This document shows, in pieces, positions 1 to 5,941 of a DNA stretch of 17,147 nt. Every line of letters starts with the position of its first letter. Within the stretch, counting starts at the first letter, position 1. The notes beneath the pieces were generated by a model. The model worked only from the letters and a program-made list of their open reading frames with translations, had not been told where the DNA came from and did not search any database. The stretch spans positions 1 to 17,147 of the forward strand of contig JABXGS010000157.1 in the NCBI GenBank assembly GCA_016550425.1, read 5' to 3'. Origin of the DNA: an archaeon (lineage in GTDB: Archaea; Asgardarchaeota; Hermodarchaeia; Hermodarchaeales; Hermodarchaeaceae). Position numbers and translations under genes: made by a program.

Positions 1-70
1 GTCGTAACGATTTGATAAACAATCCCTGATATTGGGGCCAGTGAATATCACTTGTGGCAGCTATTCGCAG
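1..70 (-). CDS. Calcineurin-like metallophosphoesterase, N-terminal fragment (cut by window edge)
   Basis: Only the first 23 codons lie in the window. They translate to LRIAATSDIHWPQYQGLFIK followed by SLR. The hydrophobic strand leading into S-D-I-H is the first metal-binding motif (D-x-H) of the calcineurin-like phosphoesterase superfamily, and archaeal members often open with a sequence of the type RIAATSDIHSP. The expected start position is occupied by CTG (70-68). No ATG, GTG or TTG lies in frame between it and the end of the upstream gene. An AAGGAG ribosome-binding site lies about 11 bases upstream. It follows the UbiA-family stop codon by 17 bases on the same strand, so the two are probably co-transcribed. 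The substrate cannot be told from this fragment. Family assignment is moderately sure; the start codon is inferred. Confidence 0.6.
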   Translation of the reverse strand, partial: MRIAATSDIHWPQYQGLFIKSLR

Positions 71-87
71 CCTTCTTTTCTCTCCTT

Positions 88-1005
88 TCAGATAATTATG
101 AAGATAGACCCTAGTAGAAAATTAACTAATCCTAGATAAGCGCCAATTTTGTCAAAGAAACTGGCCCGCGCTGAATTACCTTCTGGATTTCGGAGAATCA
201 ATATGGCTGATATAGCAACACATATTGAACCAGGAATTAACAAGATCAGGTAGAGGAGACCTGTCCAATTCCAACCCAAAATATTGGCAAGCCATGGTAA
301 CCAGAAACCAACGATTCCGATGAAATTACAGAGTGCTGCCAGAATAGCGGCTTTTCGTATTCCATATTTTCGTGCAATGGTTTGAACATCTCGTAGCGCG
401 TCACCTTCAATGTCTTCGATACCTTTGATAATCTCCCGACCCTGTAACACGCTTGCAGCGGTGATGAAATAGACAAAGATGACAAGAGGAATAAACAGGT
501 AAGTGACGAGTGCTCCATAAAAGAGCCCAAAGGCGAAGCTGATAGCGACTGTAAAGTTTCCCCAAATCCCCATAACTTTGCCTTTTGCGGCATATAATAA
601 TCCTACGAGGGCAAAGAGTGCCGCGATCAAAACGGTCCATATGCCAATGAAAGAGTATGGCACAGTGAGAAAGGAAAATAGCAGGGACAACAAAATAAGA
701 ATCACGGTCCAGATTTTTGCCTGTTGCAAACTAATCTGTCCACTGGGTAGAGGGCGATCCGGACGATTTACCTTATCAACTTCTAAATCGTAGATATCAT
801 TGATGACGTTCCCTGCAGCAGCTAAGAAGATGTAGGTGAGGGCAGTCAGGATGAGTACAATAAAGAGCTCAGGTAATGTCCACCGTATCAATCCAAAATT
901 TGTGATAATGAAGAAGTTGGTGGTGAGAACACCAATTATTGCAGTGAGGCTCCCAAAGAGCGGATTAGCTGGCCGAATAATGGTGATGAATGGTTTCAGT
1001 TTCAT
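88..1005 (-). CDS. ubiA: UbiA-family prenyltransferase, probable digeranylgeranylglyceryl phosphate (DGGGP) synthase
   Basis: This integral membrane protein of 305 residues has about eight or nine hydrophobic segments. The first aspartate-rich motif is at residues 69-89 (N-D-x-x-D-x-x-x-D, then N-R-P-D-R-P-L-P-S-G), and the second is near 198-206 (D-I-E-G-D-x-x-x-D) in a cytosolic loop. Both match the UbiA superfamily motifs that bind Mg-prenyl diphosphate. In archaea the subgroup with RPDRPLPSG near residue 80 is typically DGGGP synthase, which adds the second geranylgeranyl chain to geranylgeranylglyceryl phosphate and so makes the archaeal diether lipid core. The ATG start is supported by a TATA box (CTATATAAG) about 45 bases upstream, placing transcription start some 20 bases before the ATG. 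Other UbiA members (heme O, menaquinone or chlorophyll side-chain enzymes) are less likely but not excluded by sequence alone. Confidence 0.85.
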   Translation of the reverse strand: MKLKPFITIIRPANPLFGSLTAIIGVLTTNFFIITNFGLIRWTLPELFIVLILTALTYIFLAAAGNVINDIYDLEVDKVNRPDRPLPSGQISLQQAKIWTVILILLSLLFSFLTVPYSFIGIWTVLIAALFALVGLLYAAKGKVMGIWGNFTVAISFAFGLFYGALVTYLFIPLVIFVYFITAASVLQGREIIKGIEDIEGDALRDVQTIARKYGIRKAAILAALCNFIGIVGFWLPWLANILGWNWTGLLYLILLIPGSICVAISAILILRNPEGNSARASFFDKIGAYLGLVNFLLGSIFIII

Positions 1006-1026
1006 GGGAAACAGCTCGCCGATGAA

Positions 1027-2175
1027 ATGAGCTTTAACGCTTCTGCCTTATATAGAAAACGGCGAAAGGAGGGTGCCCTAGCGAATACTTTCAATGACCT
1101 CTCTGCAGAGTGTCTGTCTATTCAAACAGATAATCACAAATATCTAAAAAAGGACTGGAACCCGCTTAGATTAAAGGGAAACGGCTTGTCGGACGATAAC
1201 TCTTTTTTCGACTCTGAAACCCACGTCAACCATGGGCTCCTCCAATTGGGGTACATGATCCAAGACCATCAAACTCACCCTTTCTCATTAACCCTCCAAG
1301 ACCTTAGCAACCTCCTAGTCGTAGGACCTCGGGCTCATGATATTTACTTCAACCTCCTCATTCAACTCTGTGATGACCACCGGATACCGGTCCTGGTCAT
1401 TAAAGGGTCTCCTTCAGAGGGTCTTGAAGAGCAAGTCTGTGAATGCCCACTCTGGCATATCGACTTGGAAGCAGAGGCGATAACCTTTGATGCACTAAGC
1501 CTAGCGAATGGGCGGAATCCGTCCCAGCAAATCAGTATTCTCATCCAGCTCTTCGAAAGGTATGGACCATTAACACCTACAGCACGAAACCTTCTACATG
1601 TCATCATCTGGCGAACTATTTTGATGGCATCACCACCAACGCTCCAGTATCTTCAGAATACTCTTCCCTTCTATGAACACTATAATGCCCCCTATCATGA
1701 AATCCGTCGATTACTCAGCGCCCTGCCGCACAATCTATTAGATGCTAACTATGACAATCTATCCCTAACGCGCATCCAACATCTCCCCACAATCATCTCA
1801 GGCAATGATACTCCCAATGCCACCTTTAGCATTAACTTGCTACTACTAAAACTCCTCGCTCATCAATCGGAGACACTTCCTGCTTTGTTCCTCGTCAACA
1901 CCCCAGAAATTGCTCCCCAAATTCTCGAATGGTTATCAGCAAGATACACGACTAGCAACACGCCTTTCGTAATCTTTGAAAACCAGAATTCAACTTTACT
2001 ACATTCAATGGCACACACTTGTAATTTCATTCTCACAAGCAGCATTGATGTAGAACCCTCTCCTCTATTACAACAACTTACCGAACACGAACAACGCTTC
2101 TTACAACTCAACAATGACCACGTTGCTGTATGCCTTCGAAGTGAGCCTGCGACTCGTTTTATTACAATTTTCTGA
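1027..2175 (+). CDS. Degenerate HerA/FtsK-like P-loop protein (probable inactive ATPase)
   Basis: The product has 382 residues. Residues 70-130 follow the pattern of the HerA/FtsK ATPase core: a short strand (GYMIQ), HPFSLTLQDLSNLLVVG ending in what should be the P-loop, a helix, then IPVLVIKG where active members have a strand ending in D-x-K-G. The Walker A motif G-x-x-G-x-G-K-T is replaced by G-P-R-A-H-D-I-Y (100-107), with no lysine or Thr/Ser. At 286-294 the Walker B strand reads ALFLVNTPE instead of hhhhDE. The rest of the fold appears to be kept (FDALSLANG, LLLLKLLAH, and FILTSS where active members end the strand before the arginine finger). I infer a structural or regulatory paralogue without ATP hydrolysis. 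It is transcribed alone, divergent from UbiA. The ATG at 1027 has no ribosome-binding site; TTG at 1186, after AAAGGG with 7-base spacing, is an alternative that keeps the whole core. Its coding strand looks richer in pyrimidines than its neighbours' coding strands. Confidence 0.7.
   Translation: MSFNASALYRKRRKEGALANTFNDLSAECLSIQTDNHKYLKKDWNPLRLKGNGLSDDNSFFDSETHVNHGLLQLGYMIQDHQTHPFSLTLQDLSNLLVVGPRAHDIYFNLLIQLCDDHRIPVLVIKGSPSEGLEEQVCECPLWHIDLEAEAITFDALSLANGRNPSQQISILIQLFERYGPLTPTARNLLHVIIWRTILMASPPTLQYLQNTLPFYEHYNAPYHEIRRLLSALPHNLLDANYDNLSLTRIQHLPTIISGNDTPNATFSINLLLLKLLAHQSETLPALFLVNTPEIAPQILEWLSARYTTSNTPFVIFENQNSTLLHSMAHTCNFILTSSIDVEPSPLLQQLTEHEQRFLQLNNDHVAVCLRSEPATRFITIF
1047..1055 (-). promoter_or_regulatory. 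TATA box for the UbiA-family gene
   Basis: The minus strand reads CTATATAAG here, close to the archaeal TATA consensus. Its centre lies about 46 bases upstream of the ATG at 1005, so transcription would begin near 1024 with a roughly 20-base leader. The box sits inside the first codons of the longest reading of the divergent HerA-like gene. The motif is nearly symmetric and could also serve the plus strand. Confidence 0.5.
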
Positions 2176-2203
2176 TTCTAACTGCAGCTAGCTTGAGAAG
2201 AAC

Positions 2204-2404
2204 TTACTTGAGAGCTCCTAATTTCTCCTCGACACGTGATATGAGTTCCTGGTTGCCCAACCTTTCATACATTGAGCGTGCCTGACCATAGAGTTCTTTG
2301 GCTTGTGAGACTTCGCCAATGGATGCGTGGTGGTCTGCAAGTTCTTCGAGGTTTTCGCCTTTTTTCTGGAAATATGCGCTCATCTGGTCACTGGGTTTGG
2401 ACAT
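2204..2404 (-). CDS. Small TPR-like helical protein
   Basis: This is a 66-residue protein. Residues from about 14 to 60 form a helix-turn-helix pair resembling one and a half tetratricopeptide repeats: LEELADHHASIGEVSQAKEL and then YGQARSMYERLGNQ. The small-residue pattern (A at helix positions 8 and 20) fits TPR packing. I chose ATG at 2404 because it is preceded by AGGTGA at 5-base spacing. The GTG at 2413, nine bases upstream, is part of that ribosome-binding site and is unlikely to be the start. It lies downstream of AspRS on the same strand with a 90-base gap, and is convergent with the HerA-like gene. A protein-interaction role is likely, but the partner is unknown. Confidence 0.65.
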   Translation of the reverse strand: MSKPSDQMSAYFQKKGENLEELADHHASIGEVSQAKELYGQARSMYERLGNQELISRVEEKLGALK

Positions 2405-2494
2405 CGCGTTCACCTATCTATTCAGTGTATAGTTATCCTCTTGAACTTACCTCTTCAAACTGAATCTGAGGATTTGGTCCTCTGGTGAACCTGC

Positions 2495-3847
2495 TTAAGG
2501 CACTAACCTGGTTCGGTCTCGAGGAAAGAGGACCGCTTCTCGAATATTGGAATAGCCGAGCATTTGCATTGTTAATCGTTCGATTCCAATTGCAAGTCCT
2601 CCATGGGGAGGAGCTCCGTATTTGAAGGGTTCTACATAAAATGCAAAAGTTTTCGGATTTAATCCGGCATTCGTCAGTTTTTGGATCAACATGTCATACT
2701 CATGAATCCGTTGGCTTCCCGTAGTTACCTCCATCCCTCGATAGATCAGATCGAATCCACGAGTGAGTGCAGGATCACTTTCCAAAGGCATTGTATAGAA
2801 TGGTCGAATACTGGTGGGGTATCGAGTAAGAAAGAAGAATTCTTCACCCGTTTCTTGTTTTATACGCTGATGCAATTTTTCCTCTCCCTCGCTAGGAATA
2901 TCTGAATCCGGAGGTAAATCAAGTCCTTCACTACGGAGAATCTCAAGGGCTTCTCGAACTTCAATGCGTTGAATCGGAATTTTAGGTATATGAATCTCTG
3001 CCCCAAGTTCTTTGAGTTCCTCTGAACATGCTTTCTTCACAGCCTTGAAAGCCGATACAAGCATTTCTTCTTCAAGGCGCATGACCTCTTCTTCATCTTG
3101 TATCCACGCCATTTCATAATCGAAGCTTGTATACTCGTTCAAGTGACGCGGCGTGTTATGTTTCTCTGCACGATAAACAGGGGCAACTTCGTAGACGCGG
3201 TCAAAGCCTGCAACGAGGCTGAGTTGTTTGTAAAATTGGGGGCTTTGGGCCAGAAAGGCTTTCTTTTCGAAATACTTTACTTCAAAGAGGTCTGCTCCGC
3301 CTTCGGTTGCGGTAGCGACGATTTTGGGTGTATGGATTTCCCGGAATCCGTGGTCTTCAAGGAACTGTCGCATTCGAGAAACCGTGAAATGTTGGATCTT
3401 GAACAGCTGTTGTGCTTCTATTCGTCGTAAATCCATGACCCGATTATCGAATCGCGTGCCAATGTCTGCTTCAACTTTTCCTGACGTGTCCAGAGGAAGG
3501 GTTGCAGGAGCCGAGTTAATTAGTATAATTTGCTTGGGAGTGATTTCGACGCCACGCTGAGCCTGCTTTTCAGCTTTCACTTTGCCTTTTACAACGACAG
3601 CGAATTCATTATCAAGCTGGTCCAAGATTCCCAAGAGTTCTGGAGGTGATTTTGCATGTGGTAGTGTACACTGTGTGATTCCCTCACGATCACGCACTAA
3701 GAGGAAGCTAATTTTACCCAACCGACGAATGCGTTGTACCCACCCCGCTATTGTAATTTCGTGTCCTGCCATCTTTGGATTTAACTCGCTAGAATAATGC
3801 GTTCGTTGAAGGATTCCACGATCAGATGCTTTTGGTGTAATTTTCAT
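2495..3847 (-). CDS. aspS: Aspartyl-tRNA synthetase, archaeal type (AspRS; specificity for tRNA-Asn uncertain)
   Basis: This class II aminoacyl-tRNA synthetase of 450 residues charges tRNA-Asp. An OB-fold anticodon-binding domain covers about residues 15-115 (THYSSEL, then AGWVQRIRRLGKISFLLVRD). The catalytic core runs from about 140 to the end, with FDNRVMDLRR, motif 2 YRAEKHNTPRHLNE (225-238) and motif 3 GLAIGIERLTMQML; it ends in LFPRDRTRLVP as archaeal AspRSs do. There is a 14-residue N-terminal extension before the usual R-THYSSE opening. ATG at 3847 is preceded by AGGAG only 3 bases away. The two positions reported to separate tRNA-Asp-only from relaxed archaeal enzymes (Trp26 and Lys85 in Thermococcus kodakarensis numbering) are both Gln here (Q38 and Q97), so discriminating versus non-discriminating cannot be read from the sequence. 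The gene lies downstream of the HD protein in a probable operon. Confidence 0.95.
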   Translation of the reverse strand: MKITPKASDRGILQRTHYSSELNPKMAGHEITIAGWVQRIRRLGKISFLLVRDREGITQCTLPHAKSPPELLGILDQLDNEFAVVVKGKVKAEKQAQRGVEITPKQIILINSAPATLPLDTSGKVEADIGTRFDNRVMDLRRIEAQQLFKIQHFTVSRMRQFLEDHGFREIHTPKIVATATEGGADLFEVKYFEKKAFLAQSPQFYKQLSLVAGFDRVYEVAPVYRAEKHNTPRHLNEYTSFDYEMAWIQDEEEVMRLEEEMLVSAFKAVKKACSEELKELGAEIHIPKIPIQRIEVREALEILRSEGLDLPPDSDIPSEGEEKLHQRIKQETGEEFFFLTRYPTSIRPFYTMPLESDPALTRGFDLIYRGMEVTTGSQRIHEYDMLIQKLTNAGLNPKTFAFYVEPFKYGAPPHGGLAIGIERLTMQMLGYSNIREAVLFPRDRTRLVP

Positions 3848-3916
3848 CTACTCCTGCGGTTTCTCAGTTAATACGTGACTTAAACGTTTCTTCCGAATTT
3901 GCTAACCTATCTGAAA

Positions 3917-4492
3917 CTATTTAGAGAATGTTTTTTGCAGTTCCGCAATGACACTTTCTGCTTGTGGTATTTTGAGTTTAGTCACTGTTGTTGAAGCATG
4001 GTTAATAAATTCCTGAAAAAGCTCAACTGGATATCCAGATTTAATGAGTTGTGCTGCATGCAATGTTGTAGCTAATCGATCAGCAACCTCAACTACCCGT
4101 GCTTCTACGGATGTCCCCTGAGTATATGATGACCATGCTGCAACCATTTCGGTCTGAAGCTCTTCAGGAAGGAAATTCAGGATTTTCTTCATTACGTTAT
4201 TCTCAGCCTTCATTTTTGCTTCTCGGATTCCCGGATCAGCTCGCTGTGCACTCATCGGAATGTCTCCAATTTCTACCTCCGGAATATCATGGATCAGTGC
4301 CATTAGCAGTACTTGTTGAAGGTCCGCGGGTTCATCAAGCTGTTGTGCAAGAAGAAATGCTAATATTGCCGTCGTATGCAAATGGGCGGCAACATTTTCA
4401 GCTTGAGAAGGGGGAATCCCTCGGAGAAGCCAACCTGTTCGAAGGACCCGTTTTAGATTATCACATAGCGTGATGAATTGAAATAGCGTCAT
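3917..4492 (-). CDS. HD-domain phosphohydrolase, YfbR/HDDC2-like (probable 5'-deoxynucleotidase)
   Basis: The protein is 191 residues, close to the usual size of this family. It shows the complete metal-binding set of the HD superfamily: H37 (in ENVAAHLHT), H68-D69 (ALIHDIPEVEIGDIP), E72, D77 and D138 (VVEVADRL). The N-terminal LKRVLRTGWLLRG and the spacing between these residues resemble YfbR and HDDC2, metal-dependent enzymes that dephosphorylate deoxynucleoside 5'-monophosphates. The substrate is inferred from family. ATG at 4492 follows GAGG closely. It lies between the Roadblock gene (34-base gap) and AspRS (69-base gap) on the same strand, and is probably co-transcribed with both. The family is cytosolic. 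Confidence 0.85.
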   Translation of the reverse strand: MTLFQFITLCDNLKRVLRTGWLLRGIPPSQAENVAAHLHTTAILAFLLAQQLDEPADLQQVLLMALIHDIPEVEIGDIPMSAQRADPGIREAKMKAENNVMKKILNFLPEELQTEMVAAWSSYTQGTSVEARVVEVADRLATTLHAAQLIKSGYPVELFQEFINHASTTVTKLKIPQAESVIAELQKTFSK

Positions 4493-4526
4493 CCCTCATC
4501 CTTAGGGACGGTCCTTGAAAAAACCC

Positions 4527-4922
4527 TCACTTTTTAGCAAAGAGAGCAGCAATCTCGCGTCCGAAGTGTCGGAAAACTGATACAACGTGGCCAAGGGATT
4601 CGATTTTCACCCCTGCACCGATAAGCACAAGGGGTCCAGCATCTGTCACCACGATGATACCTTTCTCACCACGCACAATAAGTTCGAATAAGGGTTCGAA
4701 GGCCAGTTTTTGAACGGCTTCAATTCCAGTTTGTAGTAGCACGGCAGAAATAGCAGAGAGTAAGTCCGGATCAATATCAACGCCTTTAGTTGAGCTAAAA
4801 GCGACTCGTCGACCTGCTTTTGTGACAACTGCCAGTGTTTCGAGTTCTGTATACAAAGTGATTTCGCGTAAATACATAGCCAATTGTTTAGCTTCTTCTT
4901 CGCTCATCGCAAATTGCTGCAT
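4527..4922 (-). CDS. Roadblock/LC7 domain protein
   Basis: This is a single-domain protein of 131 residues. The order is an N-terminal helix (about 7-23), strands LETLAVVTKAGRRVAFSS (28-45), a long helix (51-72), strands FELIVRGEKGIIVVTDAG (79-96) and PLVLIGAG, then a C-terminal helix (107-128). This is the Roadblock/LC7 (MglB-like) arrangement, normally a dimer that binds small Ras-like GTPases. Asgard genomes carry many such genes; no GTPase is encoded in this window. ATG at 4922 has GAGGG at 6-base spacing. It sits 18 bases after the gelsolin-like gene, so the two are very likely co-transcribed and may act in one complex; that last point is inference. Confidence 0.8.
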   Translation of the reverse strand: MQQFAMSEEEAKQLAMYLREITLYTELETLAVVTKAGRRVAFSSTKGVDIDPDLLSAISAVLLQTGIEAVQKLAFEPLFELIVRGEKGIIVVTDAGPLVLIGAGVKIESLGHVVSVFRHFGREIAALFAKK

Positions 4923-4940
4923 CGTATTCCCTCGCTTTTC

Positions 4941-5789
4941 TTATGATTTTTGACGACCCTTTTCACTCCGAGATGCTTCGATTAGTTCAGTTATTTGACG
5001 AGCCATTTCCTCCTTCATGGCCTCTTTTTCATGAAGGTATTCCTCCTCTTCCAGGTGCTTGAGGAACTCGATGGCTAAGACTTGTCCGTCCTTGATGACA
5101 ACTCGGGGAGTATAACCTTGGGCAAATACTGTGCCTTCTGGAAGTGTATCAATCCGCTGGAGTTTTTGCGTCTTAGTAGTTTTACCTAACACGCTAGTTG
5201 ATTCTTCGGTTATCCCAAATGCATCATAACCAATTAAAACAAATTCACGTCGGAATCCTGGAATTGGTTCTAATTTCTCGACCTGTTCAATGATTTCAGA
5301 AGGTGGTCGTGGAACTTGCACAGGTTGGCGTTCCGGTTTCCGTGTGGCTGAAACCACCGCTTCCCTGTAATCAGCTGGTTTGGCTTCCTGAACAGGTGCA
5401 GGTCGTGGCGATTCAGACACTGGTCCTGCTGGCTCTCTAGGCATCGGTGGCGCTGCAGGGGGGGCTTCTTTCATGCCCTCATCAGGTTTTGTAGACAACG
5501 GTAGCCCCATAGATTCTAGAAATTTTGCGCCTTCTTGTCCCTCATCCTCTGAGAGGATCTTGTAAACCAGACCGCGCTGGTCCCGGATTCCTGACGCTCG
5601 ACGAGCTGCAATGAATTTCCGGCGAACGGGTGCTTTTGTTCCTTTCCAAATCCAAATTAGGCGTTCCTCATCGTCAATGATAATGAGAACTTCATCTTCT
5701 TTCATATGGGTCTTCGCCGGAGCACCATCGGTGATTTGAACGGTTTCACCGGTGTCAACGACGCGGAGCATCACTAATTCTCTGGGCAC
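4941..5789 (-). CDS. Gelsolin-like domain protein with Pro-rich linker and unknown C-terminal domain
   Basis: The product has about 282 residues (numbered here from GTG 5789). An N-terminal segment, about residues 30-96, looks like a single gelsolin repeat: DEVLIIIDDEERLIWIWKG, then VRRKFIAARRASGIRD, then a strand (LVYKILSEDEG) and KFLESMGL. This matches the strand-turn-strand with W-x-G, long helix, and final strand and helix of that fold. Residues about 97-165 are rich in Pro, Ala and Glu and probably disordered. A second folded region (about 178-245, FRREFVLIGYDAFGITEES onward) is not recognised, and the end is a charged helix. Gelsolin domains in archaea are known mainly from Asgards, where two-domain versions bind and sever actin filaments; only one clear domain is visible here. 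The start is uncertain: TTG 5801, GTG 5798, GTG 5789 and ATG 5771 are all in frame. GTG 5789 was chosen because GGTGA precedes it by 5 bases. It is the first gene of the probable operon with Roadblock, HD and AspRS. Confidence 0.7.
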   Translation of the reverse strand: MPRELVMLRVVDTGETVQITDGAPAKTHMKEDEVLIIIDDEERLIWIWKGTKAPVRRKFIAARRASGIRDQRGLVYKILSEDEGQEGAKFLESMGLPLSTKPDEGMKEAPPAAPPMPREPAGPVSESPRPAPVQEAKPADYREAVVSATRKPERQPVQVPRPPSEIIEQVEKLEPIPGFRREFVLIGYDAFGITEESTSVLGKTTKTQKLQRIDTLPEGTVFAQGYTPRVVIKDGQVLAIEFLKHLEEEEYLHEKEAMKEEMARQITELIEASRSEKGRQKS

Positions 5790-5867
5790 GCAGGTCACCA
5801 ACCCCGACGGTCATGTTACTTACTTCTCTGTGTTAATAATTCTTTTCTGGGAAGTGAGGGATTACTC

Positions 5868-5878
5868 CAAATATTTAG
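5868..5878 (-). promoter_or_regulatory. Possible TATA box upstream of the gelsolin-like gene
   Basis: The minus strand reads CTAAATATTTG in the 137-base AT-rich gap between SerRS and the gelsolin-like gene. A second candidate (GAATTATTAAC, about 5831-5842) lies nearer the start. Either would serve the gelsolin, Roadblock, HD and AspRS genes. Choosing between them is not possible from sequence alone. Confidence 0.3.
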
Positions 5879-5914
5879 TGGACATTAATCCCTACCGGAT
5901 ACGTCAATTTAAGG

Positions 5915-5941
5915 TAAACACCACTCACTTTCAGGTGTTTA
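5915..5941. repeat. Perfect 8-bp inverted repeat at the SerRS stop codon
   Basis: TAAACACC (5915-5922) and GGTGTTTA (5934-5941) are exact reverse complements separated by 11 bases. In the minus-strand transcript the SerRS stop codon TAA is the first triplet of the left arm, so a hairpin would form right at the end of the message. No run of U follows. It may stabilise the 3' end or be a protein-binding palindrome. Confidence 0.5.

Noticed and set aside
3098..3430. A 110-codon open frame on the plus strand
   Set aside because: It lies inside AspRS motif 2 and the catalytic core on the opposite strand, and has no ribosome-binding site or recognisable sequence.
4099..4473. A 124-codon open frame on the plus strand
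   Set aside because: It is antisense to the HD-domain gene, whose complete metal-binding residues identify the real frame.
3917..4492. HD domain as a CRISPR-associated nuclease
   Set aside because: The residue spacing fits YfbR/HDDC2 nucleotidases, there is no helicase fusion, and no repeat array or cas gene is present.
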